Below the pieces are notes generated by a model that had not been told where the DNA came from, made no database searches, and saw only the letters and a program-made list of their open reading frames with translations. The position numbers and the translations under genes were made by a program. Shown piece by piece: positions 1 to 11,800 of a stretch of 64,000 nt of DNA (positions are counted from its first letter, which is position 1; each line of letters begins with the position of its first letter). This stretch comes from Viola odorata (taxonomy: Eukaryota; Streptophyta; Magnoliopsida; Malpighiales; Violaceae), in assembly GCA_963691705.1 (NCBI GenBank), contig OY829539.1, positions 2,854,501 to 2,918,500 on the forward strand, written 5' to 3'.

Positions 1-1205
1 CCGCCCTCGTCTTGAGACAATTTTGCATCATACAAGTAGTCCCCGCAACCTTCGGAATGACGGAATCAAGTCTCTTGCACTCAACTGAAACTCATACCCT
101 TCGCCAATACGCAAGCGAATGGGACGAGCCATATTACCTCGAAGGACATGTGGTCCCCACCCAACGGACCAAAGAATACATACAATGGAGGGTAAACTGA
201 ATTAACGGCAATGTTTTGCCTCATCCCGTGAATAAGAGGCCCGTGGAGGAGGAAGGTGAATCTCACATAAGGGGAGAGGTCAGTTAGGGGGTGCGTACCC
301 TATTGCCCCGCCCTCGTCTTGAGACAGTTTTGCATCATACAAGTAGTCCCCGCAACCTTCAGAATGACGGAATCAAGTCTCTTGCACTCAACGGAAACTC
401 ATACCCTTCGCCAATACGCAAGCGAATGGGACGAGCCATATTGCCTCGAAGGACATGTGGTCCCCACCCAACCAACCAAAGAATACATACGATGGAGGGT
501 AAACCAAATTAACGGCAATGTTTTGCCTCATCCCGTGAATAAGAGGCCCATGGAGGAGGAAGGCGAATCTCACATCAGGGGAGAGGTCAGTTAAGGGGTG
601 CGTACCCTATTGCCCCGCCCTCGTCTTGAGACAATTTTGCATCATACAAGTAGTCCCCGCAACCTTCGAAATGAAAAAATCAAGTCTCTTGCACTCAACG
701 GAAAATCATACCCTTCGCCAATACGCAAGCGAATGGGACGAGCCATATTGCCTCGAAGGACATGTGGTCCCCACCCAACCGATCAAAGAATACATACGAT
801 GGAGGGTAAACCGAATTAAAGGCAATATTTTGCCTCATCCCGTGAATAAGAGGCCCATGGAGGAGGAAGGCGAATCTCACATAAGGGGAGAGGTCAGTTA
901 GGGGGTGCGTACCCTATTGCCCCGCCCTCGTCTTGAGACAATTTTGCATCATACAAGTAGTCCCCGCAACCTTCGGAATGACAGAATCAAGTCTCTTGCA
1001 CTCAACGGAAACTCATACCCTTCGCCAATACGCAAGCAAATGGGACGAGCCATATTGCCTCGAAGGACATGTGGTCCCCACCCAACCGACCAAAGAATAC
1101 ATACGATGGAGGGTAAATCAAATTAACGACAATGTTTTACATCATCCCGTGAATAAGAGGCCCATAGAGGAGGAACGTGAATCTCACATCTAGGGAGAGG
1201 TCAGT
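1..1205. repeat. 307-bp tandem repeat, about four copies
   Basis: The motif CCGCCCTCGTCTTGAGACA recurs at 1, 308, 615 and 922, an exact 307-bp period. The copies are near identical, with scattered substitutions, and similarity stops near 1205. Because 307 is not a multiple of three, the short ORFs in each copy cannot be one repeated protein domain. The array sits upstream of a coiled-coil ORF and a Tat-type gag-pol, so I infer that it is non-coding repeat sequence of that retroelement. It is cut by the window edge. Confidence 0.93.
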
Positions 1206-1296
1206 TATATAGCGCACGCCCAATTGTTGGAACAATTGCGGGCAGTAAGGGGAGAACGGGATCAAGTGGCGCAAGAAATAGAGAATTTGGAGGCCA

Positions 1297-1626
1297 ATGG
1301 ACCTAGAGCTCGAGGTGCACGGGCTAGAAAGGCGCAATAGAGATAACATCCGCATACACATGGCAAATCATAAGGTGGCCTTTGATGACTTCAAGGAGCG
1401 TTTGGGTAGTGAAATCCGCAAAAAGGAGCCATCAAGTGCCATAATCAAAGAAAAGGATTCGATAATGAAGATTTTGACCACTCTCACCAACAAAAAAGAC
1501 AAGGAAAATCGAGCATTACAAACACGAGTGGCGGTGTTGGAAGCCGAAGTAATGATGCAAAAGGGAGAGCTTGCATCATGGGAATATTTTTGTAACGAGC
1601 AAGTGGATCCTGACTTCCAAGGTTGA
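1297..1626 (+). pseudogene. Coiled-coil ORF fragment upstream of a Tat/Ogre-type gag
   Basis: This 109-residue frame is rich in Glu, Lys, Arg and Leu, with heptad-like spacing (ALQTRVAVLEAEV near residue 75), as expected for a coiled coil. It ends with ASWEYFCNEQVDPDFQG. Ogre/Tat-lineage Ty3/gypsy elements are known to carry an extra ORF ahead of gag, and the gag-pol relics downstream are on the same strand. Upstream sequence from about 1210 also looks coding in another frame, so the ORF is probably frameshifted. Function is inferred only from position and composition. Confidence 0.5.
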
Positions 1627-1953
1627 CGCCTTCAAAAGAATGAGCATGCACCCGGCACTCCAAAATTTTACTTTTTGCCCAATGTAATATCTAGACTGTC
1701 TACTTGCTTTTAGATGAATCTGGATAGTTGATCCAACATATATTGGTTATGTCCTTTTTGAAAAAAATCATCAATGACAAAGCTCGTAAATTATTCGGAT
1801 AAATTATGTGAGTTTTCCTTTTTCACTCTGCAAAAGATGTTAAAAGACCACTACTCCCAAACATATGACTCTCCTCAAAATCAAAACAATACCCGAAGCC
1901 AAAAAAAAACACCAACACAAAAGGCTGACCTTGGAAATAAAAGCACACTCACC
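1627..1953. other. Unassigned segment before the 183-bp array
   Basis: This A-rich sequence lies between the coiled-coil ORF and the array. A short frame at 1774-1983 is Lys/Thr/Gln-rich and shows no family signature. I see nothing supportable as a gene and regard it as retroelement untranslated sequence. Confidence 0.4.
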
Positions 1954-2404
1954 AAAAAAAAAAAATTCATAACACAAGAATAGTTGTTTTAAGTTCGGTC
2001 GTGTACTCTTTTACCTTGGCCAATATGAATGCGATTGACTCCAGGTTTTCACTCGACTAAAACATGAAAGACGTTCATAACACATGGAAGTTCGCCCTTA
2101 CCAAATTTTAGAATTTCTTAGGCGGCACATCTCTCGCAAAAAAAAATCAAAATGTGAAGATGGTTGTTTCTTCTCGGTCAGCCGCACACTCCTTTACCTT
2201 GGCCCATATGACGGCAATTGATTCCAAGTTTCTACTCGACCAAAATATGAAAGACGTTCATAACACATGGAAGTTCGCTCTTACTAAATTTCATAATTTT
2301 CTGGGCAGCTCATCTCTCAAAAAAAAAATTTCAAAACGCAAAGACAGCTGCTCCTTCTCGATCTCAGCTGCGCGATCTTTTGTCTCCCCCAAAATGGATA
2401 TGAT

Positions 2405-3806
2405 TGATGGGTGCCGAGATTGTCAAAATAAATTAAGTTACAATTTACCATACACGTATATAATTTAATTGCAGTATGTGGTAAAAGGATCGTTCCTCAG
2501 AGGTTCGTTGGATTAAAATCAATTCTTTGTATTAATTTAAAAGGGTGGTAAATACCAATATGAGTTGTTGGTTGGTTGCAAGTAATTTAGATTAACAGAA
2601 TTAAACAAAACAAAAGATGTAGTGGATGATATTAATCAGTGGATGATGACTTCCCAGTAAGGATTTCTTATAGCTCATGATTCGAATAAGTTGATCATAG
2701 ATGCAAGAGTGGTAAACACTAGACTTATAGGAAGGCTATAGAGACCAGGTATTGGTCACCTAGATCTCCTACTTTCCTCCTATACAAGACTTCCAAAGAG
2801 ACACTCTATTAGACGTCCCTAATCACCCTAACAATCCTAAGAGACACTCTATAGGATTTAATCAGGGCAATTGATAGACGTAGGGAAAGACCTAATCCTA
2901 GGCCTGGGATAGAGATTCGTGTCTATCCTATAAACCAGATTTGATCCTTCTTCTAGCTGTCACCAGCTAGTTGCCTTCGTATTTCTCTTGGCAATGTAGA
3001 CTCCAAAGCCGCCAGAAAAGACTGTAATCGTCCAAACCTTATGTGAAGCTGATCAGACTTTACTAAGAACAGGGACAAACTGTCATGCAAATAAGAAGAA
3101 TAAGAATACAAGTATGGTGTGTGTGAAGTGCTATTTGATCTCACAACCTAGGAATCATGGCTTCGAATCCTTACTAAGAAGAGGGCGTTCAGCCTATAAT
3201 AGACATAACAATAATAATAATAAAGAAACAATCATAAACTGAATCCGAATTATATTAAAGATGGGAGAATAAGTTTAAGCTATAACAATGGTAGAAAATT
3301 CGAGAGAGAAGAGAGATGAACCTCTTCTTCTCAGCAGCAGCTTTAAATAGGAAAAACCTATCTCTAGTTCAAAGTTCAAAAGACGAAGAGAAGATTGATA
3401 TCTACTCTTGCGGGATTGTTTATTTAAATACAAAAAGAGGGGATTGGTAATTCTAATCGATGAAGGAGTTCTAGTTACAGATGAACTTCTTTTCTTTCGG
3501 GAGACTCCAGCTAGATTCTTCAAATCCGCTCACGGCCCATGAATCAATCTTGCGGCCCAGATAGCTTTTAAGTCGGTTGACTCTGGTCAACGCTTCCAAA
3601 TCCTCGTCTTATCCCAGGTCTGGGATCCTATCTTTCTTTGCTAAGCAAAACAGCTCTGATAGAGGCTCTTTTGGCTCCTATTGGTAATTTCTGCTTCTCA
3701 GCAGTGTCTCTGTAGAAAAGGAGTGAAAGAGCAACAATTAGCAGTATCATCATCCCAAAACAGAAGTAAAAGGATGATGAAAAGATGACTTTTTAGCGTT
3801 CTATCA
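2405..3806. mobile_element. Solo LTR, 1402 bp, with 5-bp target duplication ATGAT
   Basis: The ~183-bp repeat is broken after ATGAT (2400-2404) and resumes after a second ATGAT (3807-3811). The insert starts TGATGGGTGCCG and ends TTCTATCA, giving canonical TG...CA ends inside short TGAT/ATCA inverted repeats. Neighbouring intact repeat units supply the empty-site sequence. No internal coding region or second LTR copy is visible, so this is best read as a solo LTR left by LTR-LTR recombination. It contains A/T-rich and repeated RAGACACTCTA-type stretches. Family is unknown. Confidence 0.85.
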
Positions 3807-4339
3807 ATGATTCACTCTGATTTTCCATACAGATAAAACATGAAAGATGTTGATAACAGGTTGAAGTTTACCCACACCAAATTTTATAATTTTCTGGGCA
3901 GCGCATCTCCCAAAAATAAAAATTCATAACACAAAGACAGCTCCTCCTTCTCGATCTCAGCTTGGCTTGGATTTTCTGCGCGACCAAAACATGAAAGATG
4001 TTGATAACAGGTTGAAGTTAATCCACACCAAATTTCATAATTTTCTGGGCAGCGCATCTCTCAAAAAAAAAATTCAGAACGCAAAGACAGCTGCTCCTTC
4101 TCGATCTCAGTTGCGCGATCTTTTGTCTTGGCCAAAATGGATATGATTGGCTCGGATTTTCCTCACGGACAAAACATGAAAGATGTTGATAACAGGTTGA
4201 AGTTTACCCACACTAAATTTCATAATTTTCTGGGGAGCGCACCTCTCACAAAACAAATCGGAACGCAAGAATCTTATGGTTATTGCAAAACAATTCCAAA
4301 AAAATATAATATACTGAGTTTTCGCGAAACTTCGGCGTC

Positions 4340-4645
4340 GTCACGCCCTGAACACGACGTCATTACGCCAACATCAGTAGCCTCGAGACAGCTCCTGGCG
4401 TCATTATGCCCAATGCACGACATGATTACATCACAAACAGAAGCTCAAGCCTCTTCAAATCACTCCACGGCGTCATTACGCCCAACGCATGACGTGATTA
4501 CGTCACAAACAGAAGCTCAAGCCTCTTCAAATCGCTCCACGGCGTCATTACGCCCAACGAACGACGTGATTACGTCACAAACAGAAGCTCAAGCCTCTTC
4601 AAATCACTCTGCGGTGTCATTACGTTCCGTTCATGGCGTGATTAC
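4340..4645 (+). repeat. 72-bp minisatellite with palindromic TGACG-type boxes
   Basis: TCACAAACAGAAGCTCAAGC recurs at 4431, 4503 and 4575, exactly 72 bp apart, flanked by degenerate half units. As 72 is a multiple of three, the surrounding open frame (4128-4733) reads as 24-residue repeats, but composition and context suggest expansion of non-coding DNA. Each unit contains TGACGTGATTACGTCA, two TGACG-like cores facing each other, the sequence class bound by plant TGA/bZIP factors. Binding is an inference. Confidence 0.8.
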
Positions 4646-5650
4646 TCAAGGACCGTTGCTCCTTCTTAGTTTCAGCTGCGCTCCCTTCTTCCGGGGCCAA
4701 TATCAATGCGATTTGCTTGGAGTTCCCGCATGATCAAAACACGAAATATATAGGCAACAAGTTGAAGTCTTCCCACACCAAGTTTCAAAATTTTCTGGGC
4801 AGCGCATCTCTCACCAAAAAATTCAGAATGCAAGGATAGTTGTTGCTTCTCGGTTTCGGCCGCGCACTCTTTTGTTTTGGCCAATATCAATGTGATTTAC
4901 TTGGAATTTCCTCACAGCCAAAACATGAAAAATGTTGATAACAGGTTGAGGTATTCCCACACCAAATTTTAGAATTTTCTGGGTGGTGCATCTCTCACAA
5001 AAGAATTCAGAATGCCAGGATAGCTATTTCTTCTCAGTTTTGGCTGCGCACTCTTTTGTTTTAGCCAATATCAATGCGATTTCCTTGGACTTTCTGTGCG
5101 GCCAAAACATCAAAGATGTTGATAACAGGTTGAGGTATGCCCACACCAAATTTCAGAATTTTCTGGGCAGTGCATCTCTCACGGAATAATTCAGAATGCA
5201 AGGATAGTTGTTTCTTCTCGGTTTCAGCTGCGCACTCTTTTGTTTTGGCCAATATCAAAGCGATTTACTCGGAGTTTTTACGCGGACAAAACATGAAAGT
5301 CGTTGATGACAGGTTAAGGTATTCCCACACCAAATTTCAGAATTTTATGGACAGCACATCTCTCGCCAAAAAATGCAGAATACAAGGATAGTTGTTTCTT
5401 CTCGGTCTCAGCTGCGCGCTCTTTTATTCTGGCCATTATGGACGCGATGGGCTCGGAATTCCCACTCAGCCAAAACATGAAAGACGTTGATAACGGGCTG
5501 AAGTTTTTCCATACCAAATTTCAGATTTTTCTAGGCATCGCATCTCTTACAAAAAAAAGTTTCCGAACACAAGGATAACTGTGTCTTTTCGGTTGCCATC
5601 GCGCACTCTTTTGCTTTGGCCAATATGGACGCGTAAATGGCTAAAAGAGC

Positions 5651-6208
5651 GTCATAAATCTAGTTAAAATTCACCCTCTAAGATTGAATGTCAGTATACA
5701 AGAAAGAGTTACTATGAATGTTGCTTGAAGTACTTCCAAGCCGGGTTTTATCGTCTTTGCTCATCATAAGCATAAGTTTCGTCGCCCAAATGAGTGTCAA
5801 CACCCCTTGGCACGATAGCCTCGTTCTTCAAGTCAAGAATATACTCATAAAACTCATCACAAAAGAAGAGTTCCAAGCATGTTAAACACTAGCCAATCCA
5901 TGTCTCAAGGGTTTCGAATATAGCATCCAAGATCGCGTTACATCGTTGGAATGAATAAAAGCTTCCTTCGTATCTTTACCAAAGTATCATCTTCTCATTC
6001 GTCCTAAAAGTATTGAGTGAAAGTGTGGCCGAAAGAGTCAATAAGCAGCGTGGAGGCCTCGGGATTGCTTCACCTATACTAACCTTTTATTTCCTTTTTT
6101 TCATTTTTTTTAGGTTAACGATAGCTCCTCGAAGAAAAACTACTCCCCCAAGGCTCCCTGTGACTAGACTTCAAGACAGAAGAGATATTAGCTGCTAGAA
6201 TAGCAGAG
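5651..6208. other. Retroelement leader between repeats and gag
   Basis: No gene is supportable here. A short frame at 6013-6198 reads into the Glu-rich start of the gag-like frame that follows, so this is probably decayed leader or the N-terminal part of the retroelement polyprotein. Confidence 0.4.
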
Positions 6209-7980
6209 TTGGAAGAGCAAGTCAAGGTTACTACAGAGAGGGCCACTCAGGCCGAAAAAGAGCGAGATGAAGCCACCTCAGAGTTCCCACCCGGTTTTGA
6301 TCCTACTCAGATGATGGGACCTTCTTCATCCACCATAGCTGGACCTTCGGTACCCCAATCATTCTCTGGGCCCACGGGTCAATGGAAATGGATTGATCCG
6401 TTCGTCAGACCTATCACCACAAATCCTGTAGTCAACACAGGTGAAGAAGTTACTACAGCTCTGCAGCATTCCTTAGTTAACCTCACTTTGGACCCTGGTA
6501 AAAATCAGATTCATCAGGATTCCCAAGGCGCCCACCTCAAAGTCACCCTACTCAAGCCTTGATTCCTGAAGCTATGGGAGTTCGGCTACCTTTCGTCAGA
6601 GTTCGGCTACCTTTCGTCAATCCGACACAACCATTCTTCCCCTCGGAACCACTACCACCCCTTTGCCCTAACGCGGTCATCATAGAGAGGCCGAATATGG
6701 ATAGGTTAAGCCTACTAGAAGAAAGGCTTAGAGCCATTGAAGGAACAGATCCCTTTGACCCTACGGGCCCAACTGACATGTGCATGGTTCCAGGGATCAT
6801 AATGCCTCCTAAGTACAAAGTTCAAGATCTTCAAGATCTAGAAAAGAAAGTTAGTGAATCAGTGAAGACTTACGCTCAAAGGTGGAGAGAGATAGCGGCT
6901 AGGATTTCTCCTCCATTAAATGACAAGGAGCTCATAGCCATCTTCGTGAACACCTTCAAGGCTCCTTACTACACCTACCTTATCTCTAATCCATCGAACA
7001 ATTTTTCCAACATGGTCCTGATAGCAGAGAGAGTTGAACAGGGGATCAAGACAGGGAGAAACGTCACCCCTGAGGCAACACCCAAGAAAGTGCCTCTTGT
7101 GAAAAAGGAGGTCGGCTTTGTGTCTCACCAGCCCAACTATCGACAACCCTTTGCACCACCACCATACCATACGCCGTTGCCATATCAATCACCATTTTTC
7201 CCTCCACCAATGCCCATTGCTAATGTGGCTCCGCAATACCCCGCGTCATTCCCGCCTTACCCATATCCCACACCACAAATACCACAACCCGCAAAACCTA
7301 GACCATACAACCCACCAAAGAACCCTAGTAACCAAGTGGTTCAAAATAACCGTTGGCCACGGGAGCTACCACCACCTCTTCCTCTTCCAGCGGGGGAAAT
7401 TTACAAGCACCTCTTAACGGCTGGATAGATCGTCCCAATTCCTCCCCAACCTATACTACCCCCTTACCCCAAGTGGTATGACCCTAGCGCGAAGTGTGAA
7501 TACCACGCGGGGGCTCTAGGTCACACAATGGATAATTGCTACGCCTTCAAAATGAAAGTGCAACAATTGATCAAAAGTGGATGGGTCTCCTTCGAAGGAT
7601 TGGCCAAAGGGCCCAACACTACCACCAACCCTCTCCCAACCCACACTCAAGGAAGCGGAGGGGTAAGCGCCATCTCAACGGAAGAAATTAGAGATCCTTC
7701 TCCTATCATTTCAGGATTGTCTAGAGAAAGGCTTTTTACCACGTTAGTCGAGAATGGCTACCTATCACACTCCAAGGAAAGCTTGAGCGCTTGCTTGTTC
7801 TGCCATCAGGCGAGTGGCCATGGAATCCAAAATTGCGGATTATTCATGAAAAGGATAAAGCAACTCGTAGATCTCGGGGTTATTCAAGTTGGAAAGAAAA
7901 CCCTAGAGGTAGAGGAAATCAATGTTATCGGAGATGGACCTCCCACCCCATATACCTTCAAATGTGTGGCCCAAGCCTAG
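6209..7980 (+). pseudogene. Ty3/gypsy (Tat lineage) gag, decayed
   Basis: The frame starting at 6559 contains the end of a retrotransposon gag core: residues around YAQRWREIAARISPPL and IFVNTFKAPYYTYL match plant Ty3/gypsy gag. A Pro/Tyr-rich linker follows, then CEYHAGALGHTMDNC and CLFCHQASGHGIQNC, two zinc-knuckle-like CxxC/CxxxC-H-C segments. An in-frame TAG at 7426 splits it, and a second TAG ends it at 7978. A first segment (6209-6562) is in another frame, so a frameshift lies near 6550. The N-terminal half of the usual gag core appears missing between the VQDLQDLEKK region and the preceding leader. It would have formed the capsid of the element and is no longer functional. Confidence 0.85.
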
Positions 7981-8043
7981 GTACCTGTTGCAACACCACT
8001 CAAGTTAGTCTTCAAGTTCGCTCAGAACGCTCCTAGCCAAGAC

Positions 8044-9483
8044 TTGCACACCATCCCTTTTGACTACGGATACACGGTCGTCACAACTCCTCCCTTCACT
8101 ACATCGACGGCTGAAACCTTTAATATCGGGGGCATGACTCGCACCGGAAGGTGCTATATTTCCGAGGAGGTAGAGAAACAAAGGCAAGCCAAGGGAAAAG
8201 GCCCATTGGTTCTCGATGAAGTGGTGGAGAAATCCCAAGAGGTGAATGAACCCGTAACGGAAGATAATGCGGTCGAATTCCTCCAAATAATGAAGAGAAG
8301 TGAGTTCAACGTCATTGAGCAGTTAAAGAAGACTCCGGCCTACATATCGGTCATGGAACTAATTCTCATGTTAGAACCTCATCGCCAATCTCTCTTGAAA
8401 GTCTTAAACGAGGCTTTCGTAACCAAGGACATCACTATAGAAGGAGTGGAAAACCTCGTTGAGAGGATCCAAGCATTGAGCACCATCACGTTCTCTAACG
8501 GAGAAATCGACCCCGCGAGGACCTGTCACAACAAGGCCCTTTACATAACGGTAGAATGCAGAGGCTATGTCATAGCAAAGGCCCTAATCGATAATGGGTT
8601 TGCATTGAATGTCATGCCCAAGCATGTCCTCGAACAACTACCAATCAATATGGCTCTTTTGAAGCCAAGTGGAATGATGGCCCGAGCCTTCGACGGAACC
8701 ATTCGGGAGATCATCGGGAACCTTGAATTGGACATGGCAATCGGGCCCCACACATTCACCTTAACGTTCCAAATCATAGAAATTCAGCCCGCATACAGCA
8801 TGCTTCTGGGACGGCCTTGGATCCACGCAACAGGGGTCGTTCCTTCATCTTTACATCAATGTATCAAGTATGTGAAGGATGGCATCCTCGTCACAATAAG
8901 AGCGAAGGAAGCATTGATCTTAGCCAAGCACTCATTCATTCCTTACATCGAGACCGCCGAAACCTTAGAGAGTTCGTTCCAAGCCTTCAAAATAGTGAAT
9001 GCCGAATGGATAGAGGAGGGAGCGTCTATCATCAAAACCCAAGCTCCCGAGGAGGCCGTGCTAGTCACCCATGTGGCATCAAAAGATGACTCTCAGTTGG
9101 GGAAGAGGCTAGGAGCCATGCTACAGGGAACCAAGAGTCTAGCATCTCCCAAAAACTTTGGAGATCGTTTTGGGTTGGGATATCAACCAAGCAAGGCCGA
9201 CTTCGTCAGGGTATCCAAAGAAAAGAAAGAGAGGCAACTAGCCAAGTTGTTTGGGCATCCGACGCCTTCTTACGGCATGAGCATCCCACATATCAGAGCC
9301 AATTTCCCTTTTGCTGCCAAAATGGTCAACTCGGATTCGACTATGGTTGGTATAGCTCCGGCTTTCCGCGTTTGCACTCTCGGAGAAGAAGCATTGTCTC
9401 AAGACTCGGCCATTTTTGTGAAGAAGTCTAGGGGGCCTTTGGGCAATTGGGCTGCCACCATACTTCTGAATGTCTTTCCGTAA
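8044..9483 (+). pseudogene. Ty3/gypsy aspartic protease region
   Basis: This 479-residue frame is in the same reading frame as the gag segment before it and the RT segment after it. ALIDNGFALNVMP near residue 185 corresponds to the retropepsin active site, which in Tat elements usually reads DNGS. Here Phe replaces Ser after DNG, so catalysis is doubtful. MLLGRPWIHATGVVPS further on is the conserved C-terminal protease motif, followed by a G-patch-like linker (GLGYQPSKADF). It ends in a TAA at 9481 before the RT segment. The product would process the Gag-Pol polyprotein. Confidence 0.88.
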
Positions 9484-9594
9484 TTCCTTTTTGCATGCTT
9501 AGTTTTTTTGTACCTTCTCGAGTTTCGTAAACTCTTTTTGTAGGAACTCACGTTCCTTTAATAAATAATAAATATACGCAAGCCTTTTTTCCAA

Positions 9595-10782
9595 ATGTCT
9601 TTTACTGTTCACGTTTTATTTTTCAGGATAAATGTTAATTCGGTTGGTCTTGATATACCCTATGTCTTTACCGGTGAAGAAATTTTTGCCGAAACTGAAG
9701 ATGAAGATGAGGTTCTGCGCGAACTGGCCCGTTTAGTCGAGAGTTTAGAGAAAGAAATAATCCCTCATCAGGAGGAGTTGGAAGAGATAAATTTAGGGGC
9801 AAGTGAGGAAAACCGAAAAATTGTCAAGATCGGAACGACTTTAAACTCTAAACAGAAAGAAAGGATGATCTCCCTCCTCAAGGAATACGTAGACGTATTC
9901 GCTTGGTCCTATGACGATATGCCCAGTCTCGATCCTAGCATAGTCGAGCACCACATACCTTTAAAACCCGAGTTCAAACCCATAAAACAAAAACTCCAAA
10001 GAATGCATCCCGATATCCTTTTAAAAATAAAAGAGGAAGTCACTAAGCAACTAGAGGCGGGTTTCTTAAAGGTCGCCGAATATCCAGAATGGGTTGCCAA
10101 TATCGTGCCCGTGCCAAAGATGGACAAAAAGGTCCGCATGTGCGTGGACTTTAGAGATCTTAATCGAGCGAGCCCCAAGGATGACTTCTCACTCCCCCAT
10201 ATCGACATCCTAGTGGACAGTACCCGCTCACAGCGACATGTTATCCTTCATGGATTGGTTTTCAGGGTACACCAGATTAAGATGGCTCCTGAAGATAGCG
10301 AGAAGACAACCTTCATCACGCCTTGGGGGACTTTTTGCTACAAGGTGATGCCTTTCGGATTAAAGAACGCGGGTGCCACTTACCAACGCGTTGCTGTCAC
10401 TCTATTCCATGACATGATGCATAAGGAGGTTGAAATTTACGTCGACGATATGATTGCCAAATCTCGCGGAGAACAAGATCATGTAGACATCCTAAAAAAG
10501 CTTTTCGAAAGATTACGACAATTTTGTTTACGTTTAAACCCCGCCAAGTGCACCTTCGGAGTAACATCCGGGAAATTGCTTGGATTCATTGTTAGCAATA
10601 GAGGCATAGAGGTAGACCCAGACAAAGTGAAAGGTATCCAAGAGCTACCCTCTCCGAGAACATAAAAAGAGGTGCAAAGCTTCTTAGGGCACATCAACTA
10701 TATCGCTCCCTTCATCAGCCAGTTAACGCTCACTTGCGAGCCAATGTTCAAAATGTTGAGAAAGAATGGAGAGGCCTGTAGA
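9595..10782 (+). pseudogene. Ty3/gypsy reverse transcriptase, truncated
   Basis: Recognisable RT blocks are VRMCVDFRDLNRASPKDD, the TPWGTFCYKVMPFGLKNAGA block, and the catalytic YVDD (EIYVDDMIAKS). The block that should carry the first catalytic Asp reads out of frame (around 10246-10275), with a compensating shift shortly after. The frame ends at TAA 10663, but in-frame RT sequence continues past it (FLGHINYIAPFI) to about 10782. There the retroelement stops and Helitron sequence begins. RNase H and integrase are absent. This copy cannot transpose by itself. Confidence 0.88.
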
Positions 10783-10869
10783 TGTAAATGTCAGAACACT
10801 TGAAAAGTCTTTTGTAGTTGTTTTATTAGTATTGCAGGACCTTCCGCATTGTTTAAAAATATTCTGATG

Positions 10870-11500
10870 TCAACCATCTTCTCTTTTAAGGTATAAAAGT
10901 GGGTATTGGAGAGGATCATAACAGCTAAAGTAATGTTTAATTTTGTGGCTCTGTCCCAAATGTACATAAACAATTATATCTCTTTCAAATGGAACATTAG
11001 AATTATTTCCTTCAATCCATATAGCAGCAACTTGATCAACAGAAGGTGAGTTATAAACTCTTTGATCAATATTAACACTTGTGTTGATATGGATTTGTAA
11101 ATCGTCAAGCGAGGAAATATTTTTGAAACCTTTCAAAAATTTAGCATATGGGTCGTTTTCTAGAACCTTCATCAATTTCTTCATAATGCTTTCATCCAAG
11201 TTAGTATTTTCCATAATTCCCATTCTATTGTGTAGCTCATTATCAGTATCATAAAAGTGAAGATGAAAATACACTAGATTATTCTTTGCGGGCACCAATC
11301 CAGGAAGATTGTGGTATGCTTGACCTTGAGCTTTAAAGGTATAAACTCTTTCCTCGATGAAGCAAGTTATTTGTCATACTTTACACTAAATGATGTAAAC
11401 CCAAATATACAGTTATATTTTCTAATCTTTCTACGAAACTCTTTCGCTTTTTCCGATTGTGACGTATAAAGTTCTAGCAAATCATCATCATAATGTGTGT
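10870..11500 (-). pseudogene. Helitron helicase-like N-terminal fragment
   Basis: The main frame (11298 down to 10870) includes YDTDNELHNRMG, QRVYNSPSVDQVAAIWIEG, RDIIVYVHLG and CYDPLQYPLLYL. Together these are the signature run ahead of the Rep domain in plant Helitron proteins. Upstream (11330-11500) LELYTSQSEKAKEFRR-like sequence continues the protein, but in shifted frames and with a stop, so it is decayed. Only the N-terminal region is present. The HUH Rep motifs and the Pif1 helicase domain are missing. Confidence 0.85.
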
Positions 11501-11520
11501 GTGCCAATTTAACTTGTCCA

Positions 11521-11800
11521 TTTTGAACAGCCCATAAACTTAAAAACTTAAAATTCTCTCTAAAATTCTCTCATCTCTTTCTCCTTTTTAGGGTTTTCTC
11601 TTGGGCTGCTGCCGGCGCCTCCCTTTGCCACCGGCAACCCCCTTTTTTTCCTTTCTTTTGTGTTTTCTTTTCCTGCTGCTTTAGCTTCGTCTCCTTTTTT
11701 TGGTTTCTTTTTCTCTTTGGTTCTTCTCATCGGATCTGAATCGCGATGGAGGTTAGTGTTGGGTTCTAGTGAAGGAGGTTGTGGCTGGAGTGGGTTCTAG
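11521..11800. mobile_element. 280-bp retroposed insert with 16-bp target duplication
   Basis: CAATTTAACTTGTCCA occurs at 11505-11520 and again at 11801-11816, bracketing 280 bp unlike the surrounding Helitron. If the insert is removed, the Helitron sequence runs straight into the 945-bp repeats. A 16-bp duplication without inverted ends is typical of LINE/SINE-type target-primed retroposition. The insert begins TTTTGAAC (a possible short poly-A tail on the minus strand) and carries a C/T-rich stretch with TTTTTAGGGTTTTCTC and GCTGCTGCCGGCGCC. The source family was not identified. Confidence 0.75.

Larger units (their letters stand above)
1954..5650. repeat. ~183-bp tandem repeat array, interrupted
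   Basis: The unit contains CCAAAACATGAAAGATGTTG, then ACCAAATTTCATAATTTTCTGG, an A-run, TTCTCGGTTTCAGCTGCGC and TTGGCCAATAT. The first block recurs near 2061, 2243, 3836, 3987, 4170, 4736, 4920, 5103, 5287 and 5472. Spacing is 182-185 bp wherever units are intact. The array is interrupted by a solo LTR (2405-3806) and by a 72-bp minisatellite near 4340-4645. Divergence between units is far larger than in the 307-bp array, so it is older or not recently homogenised. Short ORFs in it are by-products of the repeat. Confidence 0.88.
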
